From contig NZ_JADKYX010000003.1 of assembly GCF_016093545.1 (NCBI RefSeq), forward strand, positions 248,001-312,000: a stretch of 64,000 nucleotides of DNA, read 5' to 3'. Each line of letters begins with the position of its first letter. The stretch's first letter is position 1. This DNA comes from Massilia rhizosphaerae (GTDB lineage: Bacteria; Pseudomonadota; Gammaproteobacteria; Burkholderiales; Burkholderiaceae_D). The position numbers and the translations under genes are program-made. The notes under the pieces were generated by a model. That model was given only the letters and a program-made list of their open reading frames with translations, was not told the origin of the DNA and did not search any database. Shown here piece after piece: positions 49,283 through 58,892 of this stretch.

Positions 49283-51292
49283 ATGCATATTCCTGTCCTC
49301 GGAAAAACGCTGAAACCGATCACGCAGCGCAGCCTGGCCGATCTGGCCACCGACATCTCGGCGGCCAAAGCCATTGCGCAGGCGGCGGTCAACGTCGAAT
49401 TGTTTACGATCCCGCTGTACATGAGCACGATGTACTCCATCTACGGCATGCATCAGATCAATTCTTCCGGGCAGACCTATTATCTGGGTCGCGAATGGCC
49501 GGGGATGTCGACCAGGGCCATGCCGGGCACGCCGAATGCCAAGGCTTTCAATATCATCTTCAGCGTGTTCATCCAGGAAATGCTGCACCTGCAGATGGCC
49601 TCGAACATCGCGACGGCGCTGGGCGTCCAGCCGACGTTCACCAGCCTGGCCTTGCAGACCGAGAAGCACGGCTGGCATTGCTATGGCCCGCATTGCAGCA
49701 TCATTCCCCACATCGTCGACCTGAAAGACACCAGCAATTACAGCAACGTGCGGGTGAACACGGAAGCCCTGAACGAAAACCAGGTGAAGTTATTCCTCGC
49801 GATTGAACAGCCGGAACGGGATGCGCGCAAGGAATTGGAACATTTGCCCACGCCGAAATACTTCCCCACCGTGCCGTTCCAGGACTGGAAGCCGGGCAAT
49901 ACCGAACTCGACTTGCCGCTGTTCGGGACCATCGGCTGGATGTACGAGTGCTATGCCCAATATCTCAGCATCGAATACACGGACGGTGAAAACCTGTTCC
50001 AGAAGATGTTCCAACCCGGTTCGGTACAGCAAGACATGTTCAACTCCGAAGTGTCCGGCCATCCGAAAAAGGAATTTCCGCGTTTCGAGACCCTGCTGAC
50101 CGCGGCCGACGAGACCGACGTCACGACGGCATTCGACAAAGTGATCGACATGATGAGCGCGATCTCGGACCAGGGCGAAGGCAACGCCATTACCATGCAG
50201 CGCTACCGCAAGCGCCACCTGCTCCAGGCCGTCGACGGCAAGTACCAGGAAGACACGGCGGCGTTGAAGCAGGACTATCCGTCGTTCGACCAGCACGGCA
50301 CAGCGGCGCCATCGCGCGATGCCGCCGCGCGCGGCGACAACAAGGCGCAAGATCACTACGAGCGCTTCCAGGAAGTGCACAAGCTGCTGCACGCCGTCAC
50401 GACCTGGGAGCAGTGGCACGCCGTCTGGGACAAGGAAGGCAAGGGCTGGACCGGCGCCGACCTGCGCAACGACCAGTACGATGCCGCCAAGGCGCCGGCC
50501 AACATTCCCAAGCCGGACGACGTGGCGGGGGCCCTGAACCGGCTCAAGGCCCAGGGCGCGCCTACCCATCATTTGCTGAGCCAGGTGGCGGTCGGTGCCA
50601 TCGCCGGCATCACGACCGTGCTCGACACCTACTGGAAAGTCCAGGACACCGTCTTCCCCTACCCGTCGATGGTCGGTTCCGGCGACCGCATGTCGATCTG
50701 CTGGGCCATCTTCGGCAAGGCGGCCAATCTGGGCGCGGGCCTCGACGCGCCGGACAAGGACACGCTGTACCACGCCTGCCAGGGCCTGTCGCTGGCGCAG
50801 CCGGACACGACGGCCAGCTGCGCCGCGATCGAAATCTACCACTCCTGCAAGGGATCGAACGGCTGCCACGCCCAGGGCGGCTGCGGCTTCGCGCATTCCG
50901 ACGAGGGCGGCGGTTCCTGCGGCAGTTCGAGTTGCGGCGGCAGCGCGGCGACGGCCAAGCTGCATGGCACCTGCGGCGCGCCGAGCACCATTCCCTACAG
51001 CGCGCCGAGCGACAACAAGTGCGCCTCGTTCGGCGGCTGCGCGGTGCCGATCTCGGCCTCGCAGGTCTACCCCGACACCGCCCCGCCGCCGACCATGAAG
51101 CTGTACGACTTCGTCGGCCCCAAGCACGAGTCGCAGGCGCTGCCGAATACCATGGCCTTCGCGTGTGGCGACTCGGTGTATGAAAAGGCCTGGGAAGCGT
51201 ACAAGGCGGTGATGGCGAGCCGCGGCCAGCCGGTGACCGCGCCCATGCCCGAACCGACCGACCTGCGCCTGGCCCTGCCGCCGTCGACCTGA
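49283..51292 (+). CDS. VioB-type ferritin-like protein with Cys-rich C-terminal region
   Basis: A 669-residue protein in two parts. Residues about 20-300 resemble the ferritin-like domain of iminophenyl-pyruvate dimer synthases (VioB/StaD-type, PF12902-like): [14 protein letters not shown] holds Glu39 and [14 protein letters not shown] holds Glu99 and His102, plausible iron ligands. The rest ends in a Cys-rich stretch with nine Cys between 513 and 586 (513, 522, 528, 534, 546, 551, 564, 580, 586) in a Gly/Ser-rich context, such as [13 protein letters not shown] and [11 protein letters not shown]; Cys473, Cys499 and Cys628 flank it. No signal peptide is present. The MNIO enzyme starts at its stop (TGATG). 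The Cys-rich part may be that enzyme's substrate, and the ferritin-like part a carrier or enzyme. The role is inferred. Confidence 0.75.
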   Translation: MHIPVLGKTLKPITQRSLADLATDISAAKAIAQAAVNVELFTIPLYMSTMYSIYGMHQINSSGQTYYLGREWPGMSTRAMPGTPNAKAFNIIFSVFIQEMLHLQMASNIATALGVQPTFTSLALQTEKHGWHCYGPHCSIIPHIVDLKDTSNYSNVRVNTEALNENQVKLFLAIEQPERDARKELEHLPTPKYFPTVPFQDWKPGNTELDLPLFGTIGWMYECYAQYLSIEYTDGENLFQKMFQPGSVQQDMFNSEVSGHPKKEFPRFETLLTAADETDVTTAFDKVIDMMSAISDQGEGNAITMQRYRKRHLLQAVDGKYQEDTAALKQDYPSFDQHGTAAPSRDAAARGDNKAQDHYERFQEVHKLLHAVTTWEQWHAVWDKEGKGWTGADLRNDQYDAAKAPANIPKPDDVAGALNRLKAQGAPTHHLLSQVAVGAIAGITTVLDTYWKVQDTVFPYPSMVGSGDRMSICWAIFGKAANLGAGLDAPDKDTLYHACQGLSLAQPDTTASCAAIEIYHSCKGSNGCHAQGGCGFAHSDEGGGSCGSSSCGGSAATAKLHGTCGAPSTIPYSAPSDNKCASFGGCAVPISASQVYPDTAPPPTMKLYDFVGPKHESQALPNTMAFACGDSVYEKAWEAYKAVMASRGQPVTAPMPEPTDLRLALPPST

Positions 51293-52248
51293 TGGAAGCG
51301 CCGCAATCTGCACGCGGCGCGCAGCCGCGCCTGGGCCTGCCGAATCTGGGCCTGGGCGTGGGCTTGCGCTCGACGCATTTCCAGCACATCCTCGAGCACG
51401 GACCCGGGGTCGATTGGTTCGAAGTGATCAGCGAGAACTTTATCGACAACCACGGCCACGCGCGCCATGTACTCGAGACGGTGGCGGATCGGGTCCCGGT
51501 GGTGCTGCACGGGGTGTCGCTGTCGATCGGCAGCACCGACGCGCTGGACTTCGGCTATCTGGCCAAGCTGAAGCAACTAGCCACGGACGTGAAGCCCGCC
51601 TGGATCTCGGACCACCTGTGCTGGACCGGCGTGGCGTCCGTCAATTCGCACGACCTGCTGCCGCTGCCGCTGACCGAAGAGAGCCTGCGCCACGTGACTG
51701 CCCGGGTCGAGCAGGTGCAGGATTTCCTGGACCGGCCGCTGATCCTGGAAAATCCCAGCACCTACATGCAGTTCCGCCAGTCGAGCATGCCGGAATGGGA
51801 ATTCCTCGGCCGCCTGGCCGAGCGCACCGGCTGCGGCCTGCTGCTGGACGTGAACAATGTCCATGTGTCGGCGTTCAACCACGGCTTCGACGCCGCCGAC
51901 TACATCGCGCGCCTGCCGCACGATCGCATCGTGCAGATCCACCTGGCGGGGCCGACCGACTGCGGCGCCTACCTGGTCGACACCCACGACCATCCGGTGC
52001 CGGAGCCGGTCTGGCAGCTGTATGCGCTGGCGCAGCGCCTGACGGGCGGCGTCGCCACGCTGCTGGAGTGGGACGGCAAGATTCCGCCGTACCCGGAACT
52101 GCTGGCCGAGCTGGACAAGGCCCGGACGGTGCTGGCCGGCCGCATGCCCGCGCCCGTGGCGGCCGCGCCGGGCCTGCCGGACACCGTGCGCTCGACGCCC
52201 GTCGATTTCTGCCTTGGAGGAACGGATGACCTCAGCGTCGCTGCATGA
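51292..52248 (+). CDS. DUF692/MNIO-family multinuclear iron enzyme (BufB/HvfB-like)
   Basis: A 318-residue TIM-barrel protein. MNIO enzymes hold two or three irons and modify cysteines or cut peptides in RiPP-type substrates. Conserved residues are all visible: His73 ([10 protein letters not shown]), Asp107/His108 (ISDHLCW), Glu153 (LENPSTY), Asp186, Asn188, His191 and His197 ([14 protein letters not shown]), His217 (IHLAG), His232 to His234 (DTHDHP) and Glu259 (LLEWDGKIP). It is fused in the operon to a DUF2063 gene, as in bufferin loci, but the precursor here is the large ferritin-like protein rather than a small peptide. It overlaps the upstream gene by one base. Confidence 0.92.
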   Translation: MEAPQSARGAQPRLGLPNLGLGVGLRSTHFQHILEHGPGVDWFEVISENFIDNHGHARHVLETVADRVPVVLHGVSLSIGSTDALDFGYLAKLKQLATDVKPAWISDHLCWTGVASVNSHDLLPLPLTEESLRHVTARVEQVQDFLDRPLILENPSTYMQFRQSSMPEWEFLGRLAERTGCGLLLDVNNVHVSAFNHGFDAADYIARLPHDRIVQIHLAGPTDCGAYLVDTHDHPVPEPVWQLYALAQRLTGGVATLLEWDGKIPPYPELLAELDKARTVLAGRMPAPVAAAPGLPDTVRSTPVDFCLGGTDDLSVAA

Positions 52249-53104
52249 GCTGCATGAGCTGCAAGACTGGTTCCTGACCGTGATGACGGCCCCGGGCGGC
52301 GTCGAACGCGGTGCGGCGCTGGCCGCCGGGCGCCATGCCTGGCGGCTGGACGAGGTGGTCGCGCATGCGCACGGCGCGGCGCCGGATACCCGCATGCATA
52401 TTTACGCCAACGGCTATGTGCTGCGCTTGCTCGACTGCCTGCGCGCCGATTACCCGATGCTGCTCGAGGTCATGGGCGAACCGTTGTTCACGTTCTTTGC
52501 CAAGGCCTACGTGTGGCGCCATCCATCGACCTCGCCGTCGCTGTACGACCTGGGTGCCGGATTTGCGGCCTTTCTCGCCGACAGCCAGGGCGGGCTCGGC
52601 GCGGATGACGGCCTGCTGCGGCTGCCCATCGAGCTCGCGCGCCTCGAACGCGCCCGTACCGAGGCGGGACGGGCGCGCGGCATGGAGCGCGGCGGCACGG
52701 TCCGGTCCGCCATCCAGCATCCGCTTGCGCTGATGCTGGGCCAGGACGTGACGTTGTCCGCGCCCCCCTGTTTGCGCTTGCTGGACCTGGCGCTGCCACT
52801 GCTGCCCTTCGTGGACAGCCTGCGCGGCGACGGCGCGGTGCCGCCCGCGCCGGCACCGCAGCGCAGCTACGTGGGCGTCACGCGCATGCGTTACCGGGTG
52901 CGCGCGTACGCGCTGGAAGCCTGGCAATTCCACCTCTTGCAGGCGCTGGTGGAACAAGACGGGCGCGGCACGTCGTCGCAGCAGTGCGTCCAGCGCGCGG
53001 CCGAGCGCACGGGGCAGGCGGCCGACCACCTGGCGGTGCAGATGATGCTGTGGTTGCCGACCGCCGCGGCAAGCGGTCTGGTATTGGCGGAGACGTTCGG
53101 CTAG
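52226..53104 (+). CDS. DUF2063 (BufC/HvfC N-terminal domain) partner protein
   Basis: A 292-residue protein. The N-terminal DUF2063 part has the standard patterns [20 protein letters not shown] and [20 protein letters not shown] with [11 protein letters not shown]. The C-terminal half (about 120-290) is a less conserved region. In known MNIO systems this protein binds the leader or substrate and helps the MNIO enzyme. The ATG at 52226 was chosen because of a strong GGAGG site six bases upstream; it overlaps the MNIO gene by 23 bases, so the two are translationally coupled. Confidence 0.88.
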   Translation: MTSASLHELHELQDWFLTVMTAPGGVERGAALAAGRHAWRLDEVVAHAHGAAPDTRMHIYANGYVLRLLDCLRADYPMLLEVMGEPLFTFFAKAYVWRHPSTSPSLYDLGAGFAAFLADSQGGLGADDGLLRLPIELARLERARTEAGRARGMERGGTVRSAIQHPLALMLGQDVTLSAPPCLRLLDLALPLLPFVDSLRGDGAVPPAPAPQRSYVGVTRMRYRVRAYALEAWQFHLLQALVEQDGRGTSSQQCVQRAAERTGQAADHLAVQMMLWLPTAAASGLVLAETFG

Positions 53105-53127
53105 TCGCGGCGCCCGCGACACCTTCC

Positions 53128-54699
53128 TCAGCCGCGCGCCAGCGCCAGCCGCCCTTGGCCGCCCGGCGCGGCCAGCGTGTGCCCGGCCGCCAGCTTGAAC
53201 TGCGCCAGCGCGCCGGACAGCTGCTCCGTCTGCTCCGCCAGCGATTCCGCCGCGGCCGACGCTTCCTCGACGAGCGCCGAGTTCTGCTGGGTCATCTGGT
53301 CCATGTCGTCGATGGCGCGGCCGATCTGTTCGATGCCTTCTTCCTGGCGCTGGCCGGCCACGCTGATCTCGGCCATGATGTCGTGCACCTTGCGCACCGA
53401 CGCGACGATCTGTTCCATCGTGGCGCCCGCCTCGTCGACGAGCGCGCTGCCGGCGTCGACCTTGGCGACGGAGTCGCCGATCAGTTGCTTGATTTCCTTG
53501 GCGGCCGCCGCCGAGCGTTGCGCCAGGTTGCGCACCTCGCCCGCGACGACCGCGAAGCCGCGGCCCTGTTCGCCGGCCCGGGCCGCTTCCACGGCGGCGT
53601 TCAAGGCCAGGATATTCGTCTGGAAGGCGATGCCGTCGATCACGGAAATGATCTCGACGATCTGCTTGGCCGACGCGTTGATGGCGCCCATCGTGGACAC
53701 CACGTTGCCCACCACTTCGCCGCCGCGGGTGGCGATGTCGGTGGCGGACAGGACCAGTGTGTTCGCCTGGTTCGTGTTGGCGGCGTTCGTGCGCACGGTC
53801 TCGGTCAGCGATTCGACGGCGCGCGTCGTGTGCTCCAGGCTGCGCGCCTGCGATTCCGTGCGGCCGGCCAGGTCGGCGTTGCCGCTGGCGATTTCGGCAC
53901 TGGCCGTGGCGATGGTCTCGGCGGATGTCTTGATGCCGGACACCATCGTCGCCAGGCGCGTGCGCATGTCCTGCAGCGCGGCCAGCAGGCTGTGCCGGTC
54001 GCCGGCGTCGAGGCGGATGTCCATCGACAGGTCGCCCGCCGCGACGGCGCGCGTGATCTCGCGGGCATACTCCGGTTCGCCGCCCAGCTGTTGCCAGATC
54101 GTGCGGATGACGAACCACGACACGCCGATCAGGGTCGCGATCACGACCAGCGCCGTGACGACGATGACGGACAGCACGTGGCGCACGCTCGTGCTGCTCT
54201 GCGCGATGCCGGCCTTGAATTGTTGCTGGGCCTGCTCGTTGAATTTCGCCACGTCGGCATTGAGCACGGTCAGCGCGCCCTGCATGCGCTGCACGGTCGC
54301 CTGCGTGTCGCCCTGCTCGAGTTCGAGCATGATCCTGGCGGCCGACACGGCCGGCGCATAGTAATCCTCGAATTCCTTGCTCAGACGCTTGGCGGTCGGA
54401 TCCATGCCCGGGATCTTGCCGACCTCGGCCAGCTTGGCGCGGACCTTGTTCGCCTGGTCGCCGATCTGGGCGATGCGGGTCTTGTCGCCTTCGGAGACGG
54501 CATCGCGCAGACCGTCGGTGATGCCCTGCAGGTCGGCGGCCAGCGCCTTCGACGTGCCCAGCGCCGGATAGTCGACGGTCTCGGTCGTGTGGATCGAGTC
54601 CAGGGCGCCGCTGGCGATGGAGGCGGACACCGCCACGCCGAGGCCGAAGATGATGGTCGAGATGACCGGAAGTGCCCAGATCTTGCGCTTGATGCTCAT
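53128..54699 (-). CDS. Methyl-accepting chemotaxis protein
   Basis: A 523-residue chemoreceptor. Two membrane helices (about 10-30 and 190-210) bracket a periplasmic helical sensor domain (about 30-188, 4HB type). A HAMP domain and a long signalling domain follow. The hairpin tip is intact ([20 protein letters not shown], then [19 protein letters not shown]). An AAGGAAA ribosome site precedes the ATG. It follows the periplasmic-binding and porin genes in the same direction, so the sensed molecule may be shared with them. Confidence 0.95.
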   Translation of the reverse strand: MSIKRKIWALPVISTIIFGLGVAVSASIASGALDSIHTTETVDYPALGTSKALAADLQGITDGLRDAVSEGDKTRIAQIGDQANKVRAKLAEVGKIPGMDPTAKRLSKEFEDYYAPAVSAARIMLELEQGDTQATVQRMQGALTVLNADVAKFNEQAQQQFKAGIAQSSTSVRHVLSVIVVTALVVIATLIGVSWFVIRTIWQQLGGEPEYAREITRAVAAGDLSMDIRLDAGDRHSLLAALQDMRTRLATMVSGIKTSAETIATASAEIASGNADLAGRTESQARSLEHTTRAVESLTETVRTNAANTNQANTLVLSATDIATRGGEVVGNVVSTMGAINASAKQIVEIISVIDGIAFQTNILALNAAVEAARAGEQGRGFAVVAGEVRNLAQRSAAAAKEIKQLIGDSVAKVDAGSALVDEAGATMEQIVASVRKVHDIMAEISVAGQRQEEGIEQIGRAIDDMDQMTQQNSALVEEASAAAESLAEQTEQLSGALAQFKLAAGHTLAAPGGQGRLALARG

Positions 54700-54726
54700 G
54701 CCGTTTCCTTTGAATATGCGGGACGT

Positions 54727-55131
54727 TTACGGTGTGTAGATCACTTTCACCGAGGCGTCGACCGCGCTCTTTTCGATGTAGCCGATGGCTTTCGGGTCGC
54801 TCGCCACCATCTTCTTGACGGCGGCGTTGTCCGCCGCTTCCCTGGGCATCGTGGCCTTGCCGGTGAACACCAGTTTGGACCACAAGGACTTGACCTGGGA
54901 CGCGTCCTTGTCCGTCACCTTCTTGTAGAACTCGGCGCGGACCGGGGTGCCTTCCGGCTGGTCGACGGGGGTCATGGCGCTCGACCGGCCCAGGAAAAAT
55001 TGCGCGACCTGGTCTTTCGTCATCGGCGCCGCGGCGGCCTTCGGACTCACGACGACCACCACGTCTGCCATGGCGGGCAGGGCAAGCATCAATGCGGCGA
55101 TGCCGAGGCCGGTCTTGATCGGATGTTTCAT
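54727..55131 (-). CDS. Small periplasmic binding-type protein (PBP-like)
   Basis: A 134-residue protein with a signal peptide (residues 1-22, ending PAMA). The mature part begins DVVVVVSPK and contains MTKDQVAQFFLGRS and ASDPKAIGYIEKS, a pattern of one lobe of phosphate-type binding proteins (PstS-like), which are normally twice this length. The gene is complete with both ends, so it is a genuine short form. It lies between a porin and a chemoreceptor gene, 10 bases after the porin stop. A phosphate ligand is an inference and not proven. Confidence 0.75.
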   Translation of the reverse strand: MKHPIKTGLGIAALMLALPAMADVVVVVSPKAAAAPMTKDQVAQFFLGRSSAMTPVDQPEGTPVRAEFYKKVTDKDASQVKSLWSKLVFTGKATMPREAADNAAVKKMVASDPKAIGYIEKSAVDASVKVIYTP

Positions 55132-55141
55132 CGATCTCTCC

Positions 55142-56389
55142 TCAGAACACGAAGTCGACCGCGACGGCGCCGACGTTGACCGGGCCGTGGAAGCCCGGCT
55201 GCGGGTTGATCAGCAGGCCGGCCGCCTGGTTCGGGCGCACGTGGTCGAATTGCACCTTCAGCGCCAGCGAGCGGTAGAAGTCCCAGCGCATGCCGATCGA
55301 GTCGGTCTGCTGCTCGCCCTGGCCCACGCCCGTGTACGGCAGGGTGGCGACGATGCCGGACAGCGCGGCGAGGGTCGGGGTGCACGCGGCCGGGTAGCCG
55401 GCCGGGCAGGCCGCCGGCATGCCGTTGTGGACCGTGCCGTTGATGGACAGCCTGGCGTGGCTGTAGTACGGCAGGAACTTGCCGATGCGATAGCCGCCCA
55501 TCACGTACCACGACGTCGTGTCGTTGACCCAGCTGTCGGTCTTGCGCTTGGCGTATTCGCTTTGCACGAGGATGTCGTTCCAGTCGAGCGTGGCGCCGAT
55601 CGACGTGAACGATGCCTTCTTGTCGCGCACGTCGATGTCGGATGCGAGCTGGGCCGCCTGCGGGATGTGGTAGCCGGCGGCGACCATGTTCAGCGAGTTC
55701 AGCAGGGCCGGCATCGTCGTCGAGCCGTTCAGCGTGATCTTGCCGTCGACGCGGCCGAAGCGCACCGTCAGCGGGCCGTGCTCGGCCACGAGGTTCAGCG
55801 CGGTCATGCGGCGGCCGTCCAGGCTCAGGCCGTCGATCAGGTCGACCTTGGACTTGCCGATGGCCAGTTGCGCGGTGTACGTCGTGTCGCCATAGCTATG
55901 TTGCCAAGTGACGTCGGCGCCGTCGATCGTGTTGAACAGCATCTGCGAATACATCTCGGCCGGCGGACGCAGCATCGTGTTGGCATAGCCGACGTTGCGG
56001 TAGTCCGAAATCATGAAGGCCGGCACGCCCATGCGGCCGACGCGGAACGACACGTCGTCCGAGACCTTGGCCTTGGCGAACGCCCAGGCCAGCTCGGCGC
56101 CGAAGTCATCCTGCGCATCCTTGCGCACGAGGCCCTGGCCCGTGACGGACAGCCAGCTGTTGACGGCGTAATCGGCCTGCACGCCGAAGTTGGAATCGAC
56201 GCCGGTGGTGACGTCCTTCCCGGCGCCGCTGGCCTGGTTCGGGCGGCCGAACTCGGCCTTGTCGGTATTGGTCCAGGTAAGGGCGCCGGTGCCGAAGCCG
56301 CTGATGCGGACGTTCGAACCGTCCTGCGCGAATGCGCAAGGCACGACAAAAGACAAGGCGAGCGCACTCGCGATGATGCGTTTTTTCAT
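55142..56389 (-). CDS. Outer membrane porin-like protein
   Basis: A 415-residue protein with a signal peptide (about 1-22), many alternating beta-strand segments, and a terminal Phe (VAVDFVF), the usual signal for outer membrane insertion. It resembles trimeric porins and DUF3138-type proteins. The pore substrate is unknown. It is the first gene of a porin, binding-protein and chemoreceptor series. The ATG is preceded by AGGTCAT. Confidence 0.8.
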   Translation of the reverse strand: MKKRIIASALALSFVVPCAFAQDGSNVRISGFGTGALTWTNTDKAEFGRPNQASGAGKDVTTGVDSNFGVQADYAVNSWLSVTGQGLVRKDAQDDFGAELAWAFAKAKVSDDVSFRVGRMGVPAFMISDYRNVGYANTMLRPPAEMYSQMLFNTIDGADVTWQHSYGDTTYTAQLAIGKSKVDLIDGLSLDGRRMTALNLVAEHGPLTVRFGRVDGKITLNGSTTMPALLNSLNMVAAGYHIPQAAQLASDIDVRDKKASFTSIGATLDWNDILVQSEYAKRKTDSWVNDTTSWYVMGGYRIGKFLPYYSHARLSINGTVHNGMPAACPAGYPAACTPTLAALSGIVATLPYTGVGQGEQQTDSIGMRWDFYRSLALKVQFDHVRPNQAAGLLINPQPGFHGPVNVGAVAVDFVF

Positions 56390-56606
56390 GGGAATGACCT
56401 GCTGAAGACTGCGGGTGGACGATTTTTTGTTATAGAGACACTGCCGAGGCGATGGTTACGCCGCGTAACGAATCTGTAATAAATTGTAGAGCGACATAAA
56501 TTTTTGCCGCAAGGAAAATACGCGAATAATCACACTACGCTGGCGCCGTACGCCTTCTTTGTTGTGCCAAACAGACAGCGTGCCCTGTCAGAATTAGATG
56601 ATGTAT

Positions 56607-57164
56607 TTAATTCCACCAGTGCGATGTCGTGCCCGCTTCCGGCAGGCGCGCCTGCTTTGCTTCGTGCACGATGCCGGCGTGCACGGCCTGCTCGGCCGTG
56701 TAGATGCGCGCGCTGGCCGTCAGATAGGAACGGATGTCGTGGGCATCCGGTGCGCCGCGGGTGGCTTCCTCGAAGATGGCGGCGTAGCGCTCGGCGTCGA
56801 AGTCGAGGCAATCGCGCCATTCGGTGATGCGGGCGTGGTCCGCCGCCACCAGGTTGCCGAAGCCCCAGTGCAGCGGATGGATGAGGAAGCGCGTGCCGGG
56901 GCAGGCGTAGCGGCGCCGGCCGGCCAGGAAGATCGCGACGCCGACGGATTCCACGCTGCCCACGTTCCACGTCGCCAGCGGCAATGGCAACGATTTCAGG
57001 AAGTAGTACAGCGCGAAGCCGGCCGTCATGTTGCCGCCTTCGGTCGACATGTGCAGTTCGATCTCCGTCGCGCCGCTCTGCAGGGCCTGCAGGCACAGGT
57101 TGCGCACGGTGCAGGCGGAGTTCGCGTTGATCGGTCCGATGAAATGAACGATGTGCAATGCCAT
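56607..57164 (-). CDS. ClpP-like serine protease-fold protein
   Basis: A 185-residue protein of the ClpP/crotonase fold. The nucleophile region VGSVESVGVAIFLAG fits ClpP (Ser73), and FLIHPLHWGF holds the matching His96. The overall pattern ELHMSTEGGNMTAGFALY matches the ClpP oxyanion segment (GG). There is no ClpX or ClpA gene nearby, and ClpP-type N-terminal loops are missing, so it may act alone or as a membrane-protein or cofactor processing enzyme. A GGGAGGG ribosome site precedes the ATG at 57164. It diverges from the xdh operon. Confidence 0.8.
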   Translation of the reverse strand: MALHIVHFIGPINANSACTVRNLCLQALQSGATEIELHMSTEGGNMTAGFALYYFLKSLPLPLATWNVGSVESVGVAIFLAGRRRYACPGTRFLIHPLHWGFGNLVAADHARITEWRDCLDFDAERYAAIFEEATRGAPDAHDIRSYLTASARIYTAEQAVHAGIVHEAKQARLPEAGTTSHWWN

Positions 57165-57291
57165 GAGCCCTCCCGGTGACGGCTCAAGCATAGCAAGTTT
57201 CGCAATCTTGCCTCGTTCCGCATTGCGTGCGGCGGGCAGGACGGGCATCCTCGGGGATCGGGCCGCGCCAGCGCGTCTTGCGGTATTTAAA

Positions 57292-57323
57292 ATATCTGAT
57301 ATTCAAAATCGATATCCGGATAT
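57292..57323. promoter_or_regulatory. Two palindromes in the clp-like/xdhA divergent promoter
   Basis: ATATCTGATAT (57292-57302, one-base centre) and ATATCCGGATAT (57312-57323, perfect) lie 20 bases apart by their starts, in an AT-rich patch about 80-110 bases before xdhA. They share ATATC-GATAT half-sites, so they look like two operators of one dimeric regulator. The regulator is not in the window. Confidence 0.5.
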
Positions 57324-57400
57324 ATCCCGCATGGTCCCCGGTGCTACTCTTGCATCCAGTGAGTCCCAATATCAGAAGTGCTTTCCAATCCGAGGCAACG

Positions 57401-58882
57401 ATGTCCACACCGATCCGATTTTTCTACCGCGGCGCCGTCCATGAAGTGAACGACGTCACGCCGACGCAGACCATCCTGCAGCACCTGCGCGAGGATCTGC
57501 ATTGCACCGGTACCAAGGAAGGCTGCGCCGAGGGCGACTGCGGCGCCTGCACCGTCGTGGTCGGATCGCTGGAAAACGGCGAACTGCAGATGCGGACCGT
57601 GAATTCCTGCATCCAGTTCACGCCCACGCTGGACGGCAAAGCGCTGTTCACCGTCGAAGACCTGGCCCGGGAGGATGGCAACCTGCACCCCGTGCAGCAG
57701 GCGCTCGTCGAATGCCACGGCTCGCAATGCGGCTTCTGCACGCCGGGCTTCGCCATGTCGCTGTGGGGCCTGTACCTCAAGCAGGAAGGCCGCGAGCCGA
57801 CGCGCTGCGAGATCGACGACACCCTGTCCGGCAACCTGTGCCGCTGCACGGGCTACCGTCCCATCATCGACGCCGCCAAGCGCATGATGACGCTGCCGCC
57901 GGCGGAATTCGACCGCGCCGCGGTCGCGGAACAGCTGCGCGCCCTGCAGCGCGACGCCGGCGCCACGTACGAATACGACGGCCAGACCTTTCACGCGCCG
58001 CGCACGCTGGACGAACTCGTGGCCGTGCGCGCCGCGCATCCGACCGCGACGATCCTCGCCGGCTCGACGGACGTCGGCCTGTGGGTCACCAAGCAGATGC
58101 GCGAACTCACGGACATCATCTACCTGGGCCACGTGGCCGAACTGAAGACCTTGCGTGAGCAGGACGGCTTTATCGAGATCGGCGCCGGCGTCTCGCTCGA
58201 AGACGCGTACGCCGCCATCCGCAAGCACTACGAAGCACAGCTGGGCGAACTGTGGCAGCGCTTCGCATCGCTCCCGATCCGCAACGCGGGCACCCTGGGC
58301 GGCAACGTGGCGAACGGTTCGCCGATCGGCGACTCGATGCCGTGGCTGATCGCCCTCGGCAGCGAACTGGTGCTGCGCGGGCCGGACGGCGAGCGCACCA
58401 TGCCGCTCGAGCGGTTCTACCTCGGCTACCAGGTCAAGGACTGGCGCGACGGCGAATTCGTGCAGGCCGTGCGCGTGCCGCTGCCGCGCCAGAACGTCGC
58501 GTTCCGCACCTATAAACTGGCCAAGCGCTTCGACCAGGACATCTCGGCCGTGTGCGCGGCCTTCGCCTTCACTTTGGACGACGGCATCGTGGTCGAAGCG
58601 CGCATCGCGTTCGGCGGCATGGCCGCGACGCCGAAGCGCGCCGCCGAGGCGGAAAGCCTGTTGAACGGCCGCGCCTGGGACGAGGCGGCCGTGACGGACG
58701 CGATGGCCGCGCTGGCCCGGGACTACGCCCCGCTGTCCGACATGCGCGCCTCGAGCGCCTACCGCATGAAGACGGCGCAGAACCTGCTGCGCCGCTTCTG
58801 GCTCGAAACGCGCAAGGACAACCCGCTGCCGCCCGTCGCGGTCAACGCATTCGCGGCATCGGCGCACACCGCCACGGCCTGA
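57401..58882 (+). CDS. xdhA: Xanthine dehydrogenase small subunit XdhA
   Basis: A 493-residue subunit holding two 2Fe-2S clusters and FAD. The plant-type cluster ligands are Cys42, Cys47, Cys50 and Cys70. The second cluster uses Cys110, Cys113, Cys147 and Cys149 (GSQCGFCTPG and GNLCRCTGYRP). The FAD domain (about 190-370) contains ILAGSTDVGLW and NAGTLGGNVANGSPIGD. With XdhB it oxidises hypoxanthine and xanthine to urate. The ATG at 57401 follows GAGG; upstream in-frame codons back to 57227 are not family-like. Confidence 0.95.
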   Translation: MSTPIRFFYRGAVHEVNDVTPTQTILQHLREDLHCTGTKEGCAEGDCGACTVVVGSLENGELQMRTVNSCIQFTPTLDGKALFTVEDLAREDGNLHPVQQALVECHGSQCGFCTPGFAMSLWGLYLKQEGREPTRCEIDDTLSGNLCRCTGYRPIIDAAKRMMTLPPAEFDRAAVAEQLRALQRDAGATYEYDGQTFHAPRTLDELVAVRAAHPTATILAGSTDVGLWVTKQMRELTDIIYLGHVAELKTLREQDGFIEIGAGVSLEDAYAAIRKHYEAQLGELWQRFASLPIRNAGTLGGNVANGSPIGDSMPWLIALGSELVLRGPDGERTMPLERFYLGYQVKDWRDGEFVQAVRVPLPRQNVAFRTYKLAKRFDQDISAVCAAFAFTLDDGIVVEARIAFGGMAATPKRAAEAESLLNGRAWDEAAVTDAMAALARDYAPLSDMRASSAYRMKTAQNLLRRFWLETRKDNPLPPVAVNAFAASAHTATA

Positions 58883-58892
58883 GGAGAACACC

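Noticed and set aside
57165..57400. Purine riboswitch before xdhA
   Set aside because: I saw no conserved purine aptamer core or terminator; the region instead carries palindromic protein-binding-like sites.
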